From contig VGCZ01000004.1 in assembly GCA_016869975.1 (NCBI GenBank), positions 62,001 through 126,000 on the forward strand: DNA of 64,000 nucleotides, in the 5' to 3' direction. The position numbers and the translations under genes are program-made. Within the stretch, counting starts at the first letter, position 1. Each line of letters begins with the position of its first letter. A model generated the notes under the pieces. It had not been told where the DNA came from, ran no database searches, and was given only the letters and a program-made list of their open reading frames with translations. The DNA is from Alphaproteobacteria bacterium. GTDB taxonomy: Bacteria > Pseudomonadota > Alphaproteobacteria > Reyranellales > Reyranellaceae. Of this stretch, positions 8,633-16,232 are shown one piece after another.

Positions 8633-9634
8633 CTACAACTCCACCACCCGACTCGTCACCGGCACCGTGCTACCGCCCCATAGCGGCAGGTAGGTCATCT
8701 TCTGGCCGGCGCCGCCGGCGACGATGATGTGGATGTCGCGCGGCGTGCGCGCGACCTCGCCACCCAACTCGCCGCAGCGATCGAACAGCCATTGCTGCGT
8801 ACGCGCCAGATCCCAGCCGCGCTGGGTCAGCAGTCGGGCCAGCTCGGGCGGCAGCAACAGCGCCTGCTCGCCGCGCTCGGGCTTGCGTGCTGCACCTGTC
8901 GCGATGGCACCGGCGCACATGATATGCGGCACCGAGGCCAGCGCCGTCTCAGGCGTGTCGCCGGGATGGCCGATCAGCACTTCCATGGTGCCGGAGACGC
9001 CGAGCACGCTGACCGCGTCGGCGCCTGATGGAACGCCGCGATGCGTGGCGAAGGACGGGAAGGCGGCGTTGGCTGCCTCGTCTTCTGCATCGGCTTCGGC
9101 GAAGCAGAAGGTGTACTTGCCGGGCTGGCCCATGGTTGCCATGTCGCCAACCAGCGGCCGCGCGCCGCCGATATTGCGCAGCACCAGCGCGACGGCTCGG
9201 CCGATGCAGGCGTTGGCGCGGTTGCCCGGCCCCAGCATGTTGGTACCGGCGTTCATCTCCAGCGCCGCCGCCACGGGGCCATGGACCATGGTCACGACGC
9301 AGGCCGTGCCCGTCGTGGTCGAGACGCCGAGCAGGTTGAAATCGGGCGTCAGGCACGCCGCGGCGGCGGTCACCACCAGCGGCAGCTCCGCCGGCTTGCA
9401 GCCCGCCAGCACGCATTGATAAGCGACCGCGGCGGGCGTGATCTCGCCGAACAGCGGTGGCATGGGGCCATAGGAACGCTCGGGCGCGCCGACGCCCTTT
9501 ATCATCGCCTCCAGCCGGCGGCGCGTCGGCGGTACCATGGGCAGGCCGTCGGCCTGCTCGGCCTCGGCCAGCGCATTCTGCACGTCCTCGAAGACGGCGC
9601 CGTCATCGAAGACCGGCAGGTTGCCCCAGTCCAT
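8633..9634 (-). CDS. uncharacterised partner protein B of the UGSC selenoprotein operon
   Basis: I do not recognise a named function for this 333-residue protein. It is clearly a paralogue of the next gene upstream (9650-10708). Shared motifs in order are AGCKPAELPLV, PDFNLLGVSTTTG, VVHGPVAAALEMN with NMLGPGNRANACIGRA, GKYTFCFAE, and a C-terminal DIHIIVAGGAGQKMTYLP. The Cys of KYTFCF and the Cys of AGCKP are kept in both copies, so they may be functional. No signal peptide or membrane segment is seen. It is the last gene of the selenoprotein operon, 15 bases behind its paralogue, so the two probably form a heteromeric complex acting with the selenoprotein. Confidence 0.85.
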   Translation of the reverse strand: MDWGNLPVFDDGAVFEDVQNALAEAEQADGLPMVPPTRRRLEAMIKGVGAPERSYGPMPPLFGEITPAAVAYQCVLAGCKPAELPLVVTAAAACLTPDFNLLGVSTTTGTACVVTMVHGPVAAALEMNAGTNMLGPGNRANACIGRAVALVLRNIGGARPLVGDMATMGQPGKYTFCFAEADAEDEAANAAFPSFATHRGVPSGADAVSVLGVSGTMEVLIGHPGDTPETALASVPHIMCAGAIATGAARKPERGEQALLLPPELARLLTQRGWDLARTQQWLFDRCGELGGEVARTPRDIHIIVAGGAGQKMTYLPLWGGSTVPVTSRVVEL

Positions 9635-9649
9635 CAGGGATTGGCCATA

Positions 9650-10708
9650 TCAGGCCGGTGGCGCGATGCGCACCGAGCTGACGGTGGTGCCGCCGAAGGA
9701 CGGGATGAAAGCGGAGTGCTTGCCCGGCCCGCCGGCCACCAGGATGTGGATGTCCTGCGGCGTCGGCCCGATGTAGTAGTAGTCGCCCTGACGCGGCCGG
9801 CTCGAGCTGGCGTAGCTCTCCTGGTTGCCCTTGGAGACGCGCGAGACGTGCACCTTCGAGCGCTCGTGCAGCGCGGCCTGCATGCTCTCGATGGTGTAGC
9901 CGTCGCGCTTCAGGGTCTGGGCATGCTCCGGTCCGATGACCACGAAGTACGGCCCCTTGCCGTAGATCGTGTTGGCGCCCACCTGCGAGATGGTGCCGGC
10001 CATGGTGGTGAGGATGTCGTCGCCAGTCGTGCTGCCGTGGTCGTTGATGTTGTGCGGCGCCTCGCCCGCCATCGCCGTCACCACGCTGTCGTTGGCGTTG
10101 AAGCCGCGGCGCACGTGGTACGGCTCCCACGGACTCTCCTCTTCGTTCTCGCCGAAGCAGAAGGTGTATTTCGCCGGCGAGCCCTGGGTCGAGCGGTCCA
10201 TCTCGCCCGGCTTGGCGCCGCCGACATTGAGCAGGATCAGGCCGAGCGCGCGACCGATCGTGGCGTTGGCCTGCCAGCCCTGGCCGAAGCAATTGCTGCC
10301 GCAATTGATCTTCAGCGTGTGCCGCATCGGCCCATGCACCACCAGCATCGGTGCGCAGGAGTGCGTGGTCGCCAGCGTGCCGTGCAGATTGTAGTCCGGG
10401 TTCAGCACGGCGTGCAGCGCCGCGGTGACCACCGGGAAATACTCCGGCCGGCAGCCGGCCATGACAGCATTGGCCGCGAGGCTCTGCAGGGTCGGCACCA
10501 CGGAGCGCGGCGAGACCGGCAGGAAGGGCCGGTTGTCGCCGCGGCAGACCGCGACGAACTTCGCGACCTTGTCCTCGGTCGGCACATAGAGCGGCATGCC
10601 GTCGCTCCAGCCCTGCTGCATGGCGTACTCGTTGAACGCCGTGACATCCATCTCGCCGACGTCGATGAGCTCGGCGTCGGCGGGGTCGGTCTGGGACGTA
10701 TCGGTCAT
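9650..10708 (-). CDS. uncharacterised partner protein A of the UGSC selenoprotein operon
   Basis: A 352-residue paralogue of the gene at 8633-9634, with ATG at 10708. It shares AGCRPEYFPVV, PDYNLHGTLATTHS, VVHGPMRHTLKINCGSN, NATIGRALGLILLNVGGAKP, KYTFCFGENEEE and the closing PQDIHILVAGGPGKHSAF. Compared with B it has extra cysteines (CGSNCFGQG). No known catalytic signature is obvious. The Gly-rich ends and conserved Cys, His and Asp residues suggest an enzyme rather than a structural protein. It starts 23 bases after the selenoprotein stop. Its function is unknown; the position argues for a role in the same reaction as the selenoprotein. Confidence 0.85.
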   Translation of the reverse strand: MTDTSQTDPADAELIDVGEMDVTAFNEYAMQQGWSDGMPLYVPTEDKVAKFVAVCRGDNRPFLPVSPRSVVPTLQSLAANAVMAGCRPEYFPVVTAALHAVLNPDYNLHGTLATTHSCAPMLVVHGPMRHTLKINCGSNCFGQGWQANATIGRALGLILLNVGGAKPGEMDRSTQGSPAKYTFCFGENEEESPWEPYHVRRGFNANDSVVTAMAGEAPHNINDHGSTTGDDILTTMAGTISQVGANTIYGKGPYFVVIGPEHAQTLKRDGYTIESMQAALHERSKVHVSRVSKGNQESYASSSRPRQGDYYYIGPTPQDIHILVAGGPGKHSAFIPSFGGTTVSSVRIAPPA

Positions 10709-10731
10709 GGCGCTGTCGTCACTCGTTCAGG

Positions 10732-11253
10732 TCAGCCGCCGCTCATGACCTTGGTCAGGCCAGCGGTGGCGGTTTCGATACGCTCGGCGAGTTCCTGGGC
10801 GTTCAGGCCGCCGACAGGATGCTTCACGACGATGAGTCGCGGGGTGATCTTGCGCGCCTTGGCCTGCGCGAGAACCAGCGACTTGAAAGTCTCGGTCGCG
10901 ATCACGTAGGCCGTGACGCCCTTCTTCTCCAGTTCGACGCTGTCGTGGAAACTCCACGATGAACAGGAGCCTCAATCGGCCAAGGCTAGGAGCGCCGCCT
11001 TGTAGTTCTTGGCGATCTCGTCATACAGCGCCGCCGGCGCCGGCTGACTGGCGCTGTCCTTGCCGAGGAAGGCGATGTTGTCGATAGGCCGCATCGCGCC
11101 CAGCTTGGTGCGGATGCCATCGAGCAGCTCGCGCGCGTTGGGCTTGGCGTTGGTGACCAGCGCGATCGGGTCACGCAGCCAGTCGACTGCCGCGGTGGCC
11201 ATCTTCTCGCCGCCGGTCGCCGACACGCCGAAACTCGGGTTCACAATCTTCAT
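10732..11253 (-). CDS. UGSC-family selenoprotein, Sec94 encoded by in-frame TGA
   Basis: ATG 11253 has GGAGGAAGG upstream. The frame runs MKIVNPSFGVSATGG... to a TGA at 10974-10972 and continues in the same frame to TGA 10734-10732, giving 173 residues. The internal codon is followed directly by Gly-Ser-Cys, i.e. the U-G-S-C motif that names this family. The downstream part (SSWSFHDSVELEKKGVTAY, then ATETFK, then VVKHPVGGLN) is coherent protein and, from memory, resembles the Sec-containing C-terminus of glycine/betaine reductase component B (GrdB). Sec and Cys two residues apart make a redox centre. A SECIS-like hairpin lies just after the TGA. It is the second gene of a four-gene operon. 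Ordinary gene calling would truncate it at residue 93. Confidence 0.92.
10940..10966 (-). promoter_or_regulatory. bacterial SECIS element for the UGSC selenoprotein
   Basis: Counting the T of the TGA as 1, bases 16-22 (TCGTGGA) pair perfectly with 26-32 (TCCACGA) around a three-base loop GTT at 23-25. An outer CTG (9-11) pairs with CAG (33-35) across a four-base bulge. Bacterial SECIS elements lie within the coding region right behind the UGA and need a small apical loop with G and U; here these are at +23 and +24, the positions recalled for E. coli fdhF. It should recruit SelB with Sec-tRNA. The hairpin is seen directly; SelB recognition is inferred. Confidence 0.85.
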
Positions 11254-11348
11254 GCCGACCTTCCTCCCGGATGGTTCGTGGTGTCGGAACTTTCGACCCT
11301 CCCGATCATCCTGACAAGTGCGCCGGGCGAAGCCCTGCCCCGCTCCGG

Positions 11349-12215
11349 TCAGCGATGGGCGGCCGCCCATGCCGCGGCCGCCGCCCCAGCTTGCTGCGCG
11401 TCGGCCAACGCCTGGGCGATGGTCTCGGGAGCGCTGGCGCGCACATCGCCCGCCGCGAACAGGCCCGGCGCCGAGGTCGCGCCATCGGCGCCGACGACCA
11501 ACGCACCGGCGGCATCGCGATCCGCCTCGACGAAATCGCAGGCCGGCTTGCGACCGACATAGGGAAACAGCGCCCGGGTCTCGAGCCGCATGGTCTGGCC
11601 ACCGCGCTCGATCACCAGGCCTTGCAGGCCGTCGTCGCCATCGAGCGCGATGATGCGACCAGGGATGGCGGTGACGTTGGGCAGCGGCGGCGCCGTCTCG
11701 GCGACGACGGTGACCGCGCTCGCCATGCCGGCCAGCTCGCGCGCTTCCTGCACGGCCCAGCCCTGATCGCCGACCACCACGACAGGCTGACCGGCATAGA
11801 GCGGCCCGTCGCAGACGGCGCAATGCGAGATGCCCTGGCCGAGATAGCGCGCCTCCTCCGGCAGGCCGAGCGTGCCGTGGCTCAGTCCTGAAGCGACGAC
11901 CACGGCGCGCGCGGCGTGGGTTTCATCGGCGACGACCGACCACGTCGCGCCGGCGCCGAGCGCCGTGACCTCGCCGAAGCCCATCTCGACGCCGGCCTCC
12001 GTGGCCTGGTCGAGCAGCGCGGCGATGAAGTCGGGACCGGTGAGACCGGCGGCTTCCGCCGGCGCGTTGTGGATCTCGCCGAAATTCATCATCAGGCCGC
12101 CCGGCCCGAGCTTGTCGATGCACATCACCCGCGCACCGGCCTTGGCCGCCACGGCGGCGGCGCGCAAGCCGGCGGCGCCCGCGCCGATCACGACAACGTC
12201 CCAGATCTCGCTCAT
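11349..12215 (-). CDS. thioredoxin-reductase-like FAD/NAD(P) oxidoreductase of the selenoprotein operon
   Basis: A 288-residue, two-nucleotide-domain flavoprotein starting at ATG 12215 behind GGTGGGAG. The FAD site is VVVIGAGAAGLRAA near the start, and the FAD-ribityl contact is GLFAAGDVR near the end. The redox-active pair is Cys132/Cys135 in SHCAVCDGPLY, the thioredoxin reductase position. The NAD(P)H domain motif is altered: VVVVGDQGWAVQEA replaces the usual GxGxxA/G, so cofactor use may be unusual. It leads the operon, 95 bases ahead of the selenoprotein start, and is the obvious electron donor to the Sec/Cys centre. It is somewhat shorter than typical TrxB (about 310-320). Confidence 0.88.
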   Translation of the reverse strand: MSEIWDVVVIGAGAAGLRAAAVAAKAGARVMCIDKLGPGGLMMNFGEIHNAPAEAAGLTGPDFIAALLDQATEAGVEMGFGEVTALGAGATWSVVADETHAARAVVVASGLSHGTLGLPEEARYLGQGISHCAVCDGPLYAGQPVVVVGDQGWAVQEARELAGMASAVTVVAETAPPLPNVTAIPGRIIALDGDDGLQGLVIERGGQTMRLETRALFPYVGRKPACDFVEADRDAAGALVVGADGATSAPGLFAAGDVRASAPETIAQALADAQQAGAAAAAWAAAHR

Positions 12216-12310
12216 GCCTGCTCCCACCTTACCGCCGCCTGTCATAACAGGATTAGCCGGCGCAAATCAGCCCGGCTGCGCTATAACCGGCGCCGATGAA
12301 GGAGATCGGC

Positions 12311-13102
12311 ATGCAGGATCAGAAACTCTTCGGACACCGCGAGGGCAATATCGGCCACGTGGTCTTCAACAACCCGGCCAAGCTCAACGCCGTGTCGCTC
12401 GACATGTGGGAGCGCATGGTCGGCGTGCTCGGCGACTTCGCCCAGGATCCCGAGATCCGCTGCGTCGTGGTCAGCGGCACCGGCGGCAAGGCGTTCGTGT
12501 CGGGCGCCGACATCTCGAAGTTCGAGAGTGAGCGCGCCAACGCCGAGGCGCAGGTGCGCTACGACGCGATCTCCAAGGACGGCTACGAGGCGCTCTACAA
12601 CTTCCCAAAGCCGACCATCGCCAAGATCAATGGCTACTGCATCGGCGGCGGCATGAACCTCGCGGCGTGCTGCGACCTGCGCTACTGCAACGAGGCGGCG
12701 CGCTTCGGCGTGCCGGCGGCCAGGCTTGGCCTGGGTTACGGCTTCCTGCGCATCGAGCGGCTGTCGCGCATCGTCGGCCTGCCGCGCGCCATGGAGTTCC
12801 TGTTCACCGCCAAGCAGTACAGCAGCAAGGAGGCTGCCGAGATGGGCCTGGTGCATGGCGTCGCCGCGACGGATGCCGAGCTCGACGCCATGGTGGGCAA
12901 GATCACGTCGGCGATCGGCGAGAACGCGCCGCTGACCATCGCGCTGGCCAAGGCGTCGGCGCGCGAGATCGCCAAACCGGAGTCGCAGCAGGATCATGCC
13001 AAGCTCGAGCGCATGGCGGTCGCGTGCTTCGACAGCGGCGACTACCAGGAAGGCCGCCGCGCCTTCATGGAGAAGCGCAAGCCGGTGTTCAAGGGACGGT
13101 GA
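12311..13102 (+). CDS. enoyl-CoA hydratase/isomerase family protein (crotonase fold)
   Basis: A 263-residue crotonase. ATG 12311 is preferred over 12296 because AAGGAG lies seven bases before it. The oxyanion-hole segments are GKAFVSGADISKF and GYCIGGGMNLAACCDLRY. The first catalytic Glu position is Asn (GMNLAACC) and the second, in the FGVPAARLGLGY loop, is not acidic, so standard hydratase chemistry is doubtful. The C-terminal REGRRAFMEKRKPVFKGR-type tail (here QEGRRAFMEKRKPVFKGR) is usual for the family. It is divergent from the selenoprotein operon and is followed within 6 bases by a CoA-transferase and then an SDR, so it belongs to an acyl-CoA pathway of unknown substrate. Confidence 0.88.
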   Translation: MQDQKLFGHREGNIGHVVFNNPAKLNAVSLDMWERMVGVLGDFAQDPEIRCVVVSGTGGKAFVSGADISKFESERANAEAQVRYDAISKDGYEALYNFPKPTIAKINGYCIGGGMNLAACCDLRYCNEAARFGVPAARLGLGYGFLRIERLSRIVGLPRAMEFLFTAKQYSSKEAAEMGLVHGVAATDAELDAMVGKITSAIGENAPLTIALAKASAREIAKPESQQDHAKLERMAVACFDSGDYQEGRRAFMEKRKPVFKGR

Positions 13103-13107
13103 GTGTC

Positions 13108-14289
13108 ATGGCCGCCCTGCCGCTCTCCCATCTCTTCGTCCTCGACCTGACGGCGCATCGCGCCGGCCCCACGGCGGTGCGCCAACTCGCCGACTGGGGC
13201 GCCACGGTGATCAAGATCGAGCAGCCCAGCGACGGCAAGATGGACTCGATGGGCGGCGCGCGGCACGGCTTCGACTTCCAGAACCTGCACCGCAACAAGA
13301 AGGCGATGACGCTCAACCTCAAGAGCTCCGAGGGTCACGCCATCTTCATGAAGCTGGCGGCCAAAGCGGACGTCATCATCGAGAACTATCGCTCCGACGT
13401 GAAGCACCGCCTGGGCATCGACTACGACGCCGTCGCCAAGGTCAATCCGCGCATCATCTACGGCTCGATCGCCGGCTTCGGCCAGAGCGGCCCCGACGCG
13501 GCGCGGCCCGGTGTCGACCAGATCGCCCAAGGCATGGGCGGGCTGATGTCGATCACCGGCGAGCCCGGCGCAGGGCCGATGCGCGTCGGCATCCCGATCG
13601 CCGACCTGACCTCGGGCCTGCTGCTGGCGCAGGCGATCATCCTCGCGCTCTATGACCGCGAGCGCACCGGCAAGGGCCAATGGGTGCACACCTCGCTGAT
13701 CGAGGCGCAGATCTTCATGCTCGACTTCCAGGCCGCGCGCTGGCTGATGAAGGGCGAGGTCGCCAAGCAGGCGGGCAACGATCATCCGACCTCGATTCCC
13801 ACCGGCGTATTCCCGACCAGCGACGGCCACATCAACATCGCCGCCTCGGGCGACAAGATGTGGAAGCGCTTCGCGCTGGCCATCGACGCGCCGCATCTGC
13901 TGGAGCATCCCGAGCACGCCACACCCGGCACGCGCTCGCAGAACCGCAAGGCGCTGAACCAGCGCATCGGCGAGGTGACGAAGACGAAGCCGTCGGCGCA
14001 CTGGATCGCGGCGCTGAACAAGGCCGGCGTGCCCTGCGGGCCGATCAACACCATCGACAAGACCTTCGCCGAGCCGCAGGTCCGGCATCTCGGCATCGCG
14101 CGGCCTGTGAAGCATCCGAAGCTCGGCGACATCAAGGTGGTCGGGCAGCCGATCAATCTGAGCGCCGCGCCGCAGCCGACGGAACTGAAGCCGACGCCCG
14201 AGCTCGGGCAGCATACCGACGAGGTACTGGCGGGCCTCGGCTACGACGGCGCCGCGATCGCGACACTGCGCGCCGGCGGCGTGGTCTGA
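13108..14289 (+). CDS. class III (CaiB/BaiF) CoA-transferase
   Basis: A 393-residue class III CoA-transferase, the family that moves CoA between acyl groups through an aspartyl-CoA intermediate. The N-terminal VLDLTAHRAGPTAVRQLADW and VIKIEQPSDG are standard. HRNKKAMTLNLKS, IENYRSDVKHRLGIDY and the catalytic-Asp region GIPIADLTSGLLLAQ follow. The C-terminal part has GVPCGPINTIDKTFAEPQV. ATG 13108 is taken as start; a GTG at 13099 overlapping the preceding stop is possible. The spacing of 5 bases to the crotonase and 1 base to the SDR indicates one operon. The acyl group is not identifiable. Confidence 0.92.
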   Translation: MAALPLSHLFVLDLTAHRAGPTAVRQLADWGATVIKIEQPSDGKMDSMGGARHGFDFQNLHRNKKAMTLNLKSSEGHAIFMKLAAKADVIIENYRSDVKHRLGIDYDAVAKVNPRIIYGSIAGFGQSGPDAARPGVDQIAQGMGGLMSITGEPGAGPMRVGIPIADLTSGLLLAQAIILALYDRERTGKGQWVHTSLIEAQIFMLDFQAARWLMKGEVAKQAGNDHPTSIPTGVFPTSDGHINIAASGDKMWKRFALAIDAPHLLEHPEHATPGTRSQNRKALNQRIGEVTKTKPSAHWIAALNKAGVPCGPINTIDKTFAEPQVRHLGIARPVKHPKLGDIKVVGQPINLSAAPQPTELKPTPELGQHTDEVLAGLGYDGAAIATLRAGGVV

Positions 14290-14290
14290 A

Positions 14291-15034
14291 ATGGCACGCC
14301 GCACGGCGCTGATCACCGGCGCTGGCCGCAATATCGGCCGCGCCTGCGCGCTGTATCTGGCGCAGGACGGCTTCAACGTCGTCGTCAACGGCTCGGCCAA
14401 CCGCGCCGCCTGCGAGGCGGTGGCGCAGGAGTGCACGGCGCGCGGCGTCGAGGCGCTGGTGACGATGGGCGACGTCGGCGATCCGAAGGACGCTCAGCGC
14501 ATCGCGTCGGAGGCCATCGCGCGCTTCGGCGCCATCGACGTGCTGGTCAACAACGCGGCGATACGGCCGGGCAAGCCTTTCCTTGAGACCAGCGAGGAGG
14601 AGTGGCGGCGCGTGATGTCGGTCGATCTCGACGCGGCGGTGTGGCTATCGCGCGCCTGCCTGCCCGGCATGCTCGCGCGCGGCTGGGGCCGCATCGTAAA
14701 CTTCACCGGCATGAACGCCATGCAGGGCACCGGTGGTCGACCTTCGGTCACGGTGGCCAAGCACGGCGTCTGGGGCCTGACCAAAGCGCTGGCGCGCGAG
14801 TTCGGGCCCAAGGGCATCACCGTCAACGCGATCTCGCCCGGCCCGATCGCCGGCGATCGCGACAATGACGATCCGGCCGCGGTGAAGCATCGCCAGGACA
14901 GCGTGAAGGCCGTGCCCGTGGGCCGCATGGGCAGCGCGACCGAGATCGCCGGCGCGCTGCGTCTGCTGGTATCGGACGACGGCGCCTTCATCAACGGCCA
15001 GATGCTCCAGATCAACGGTGGCGCCGCGACCTGA
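14291..15034 (+). CDS. SDR-family protein lacking the catalytic Ser and Tyr
   Basis: A 247-residue SDR with a normal Rossmann half: TGAGRNIGRACA at the N-terminus, NNAAIRPG and GPKGITVNAISPG. In the active site the usual YxxxK reads VTVAK (in RPSVTVAKHGV), so the tyrosine is Val. The residue 13 before it, normally Ser, is Gly in NFTGMNA. The lysine remains. The protein either uses other residues, works as a non-canonical or regulatory subunit, or has a changed substrate class. It follows the CoA-transferase by one base and closes the crotonase / CoA-transferase / SDR operon, just before a TRAP binding-protein gene. Confidence 0.88.
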   Translation: MARRTALITGAGRNIGRACALYLAQDGFNVVVNGSANRAACEAVAQECTARGVEALVTMGDVGDPKDAQRIASEAIARFGAIDVLVNNAAIRPGKPFLETSEEEWRRVMSVDLDAAVWLSRACLPGMLARGWGRIVNFTGMNAMQGTGGRPSVTVAKHGVWGLTKALAREFGPKGITVNAISPGPIAGDRDNDDPAAVKHRQDSVKAVPVGRMGSATEIAGALRLLVSDDGAFINGQMLQINGGAAT

Positions 15035-15103
15035 GCCCCGGTAACGTTCCCGTCAGCCGGCCGCAAGAGTCGGCGTCTGGAGGACTCACCGAGGAGGCAT
15101 CCC

Positions 15104-16153
15104 ATGGTCCGTCTCAAGGGGTTGAGCGTCGTCGCCATCGTGGCGGCCAGCGTGGTGGCGTGGTCGGGCGGCGCGTTCGCCCAGGCGAAGATCGTCGACG
15201 GGCCGGAGGTGAAGTGGCGCCTGGGCGCCTGGGGCAAGCCGCGCGCGGCGACGCAGAACGTCGAGACGCTCAAGAAGTTCATGGCCGAGCGCACCGGCGG
15301 CAAGTTCCAGATCACCATCGGCTACGAGAGCTTCGGCCAGCCCAAGGAGCTGCTCGACTCGCTGAAGGTCGGCAGCCTGGAGATGACCAACATCTGCGCC
15401 TCGTACCATCCGGAGAAGCTGCCGGCCTACTCGGCGCTCGACCTGCCGTTCCTGCCGATCCCTGACTTTGACACCCAGGAGCGCGTCCACCGCGCCTTCT
15501 ACAAGCATCCGGCGATCGTCAGGGAGTTCGCTGGCTGGAACGCCATGCCATATCTCTCGGCGGTGCTGCCGAACAACGAGTTCATCGGCCGCGGCAAGGC
15601 GCCACGAACGATCGCCGATTTCAAGGGCATGCGCGTGCGCGCGCTGGCCGGCATCGGCGAGGCGATGCGCAAGCTGGGCGCGATCCCGACTTCGGTCGAC
15701 GCCACCGAGGTCTACACCTCGCTCGAGCGCGGCACGGTCGACGCGGCCGCCTTCCCGACGACCTACGCGCACCAGTCCTTCCGCACCTACGAGATTGGCA
15801 AGTGGTACACCGAGAACATGAGTCTCGGGAGCGTCGGTTGCCCGACCCTGATCCACACCCAGCGCTGGGCCGAGCTGCCCAAGCAGTACCAGGACCTGCT
15901 GATGGAGGCGGTCCCGTTGGCGCACGCCGCGCTCAAGGCCGCTTACGCGGCGGCCGACGAGAAGAACATCCCGCTGTTCAAGAAGAAGCTGGAGTTCCTC
16001 CGCTACAAGCCCGAGGAAGTCGCGGCCTTCCGCAAGGCCGGCGGCGAGCCGGTGTGGGAGGAATGGGTGGCGAAGCGCGAGGCGCAGGGCATCCCCGGCC
16101 GCGAGCTCTTGAACTTCCTGCTCAAGGAAGCCGGCGCCGCGCCGAAATCGTAA
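15104..16153 (+). CDS. TRAP transporter solute-binding protein (DctP family)
   Basis: A 349-residue periplasmic binding protein. It starts at ATG 15104 after GAGGAGG and has a signal peptide ending near GGAFA-Q. DctP hallmarks are FGQPKELLDSLKVGSLEM, the helix-strand ADFKGMRVRALAGIGEAM, and EVYTSLERGTVDAAAFPTTY, where the binding Arg and the usual YTALQ-type motif lie. TRAP systems take up carboxylic acids using an ion gradient. The membrane subunits lie just downstream on the opposite strand (16233-18178), so this should be the binding partner despite the convergent layout. A family 1 palindrome separates the two. Confidence 0.9.
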   Translation: MVRLKGLSVVAIVAASVVAWSGGAFAQAKIVDGPEVKWRLGAWGKPRAATQNVETLKKFMAERTGGKFQITIGYESFGQPKELLDSLKVGSLEMTNICASYHPEKLPAYSALDLPFLPIPDFDTQERVHRAFYKHPAIVREFAGWNAMPYLSAVLPNNEFIGRGKAPRTIADFKGMRVRALAGIGEAMRKLGAIPTSVDATEVYTSLERGTVDAAAFPTTYAHQSFRTYEIGKWYTENMSLGSVGCPTLIHTQRWAELPKQYQDLLMEAVPLAHAALKAAYAAADEKNIPLFKKKLEFLRYKPEEVAAFRKAGGEPVWEEWVAKREAQGIPGRELLNFLLKEAGAAPKS

Positions 16154-16154
16154 T

Positions 16155-16218
16155 CTGTCATTCAGAGCGACGCGAGGAATCCAGATAGGCCTGGATCCCT
16201 CGCGATGCTCGGGATGAC
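16155..16218. repeat. dispersed palindromic repeat, family 1
   Basis: An imperfect palindrome beginning CTGTCATTCAGAGCG and ending GATGCTCGGGATGAC with GGATCC in the middle. It is the same family as 8560-8626 and 43534-43599. It again sits between two convergent genes, which suits a bidirectional transcription terminator. Confidence 0.85.
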
Positions 16219-16232
16219 CACCAGCGGCACGA

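Noticed and set aside
9041..10909. A 622-codon plus-strand frame opposite the selenoprotein partner genes
   Set aside because: It is an antisense shadow with biased composition. The minus-strand paralogues share conserved motifs, which proves their frame.
10727..10975. A separate 82-codon minus-strand gene after the TGA of the UGSC protein
   Set aside because: That frame gives an Arg-rich nonsense protein. The continuous frame through the TGA gives the known UGSC sequence and a SECIS.
10732..11253. The UGSC gene as a simple nonsense pseudogene
   Set aside because: The stop falls exactly at the family's Sec position, the downstream codons stay coherent to the end, and a SECIS-like hairpin follows at the right distance.
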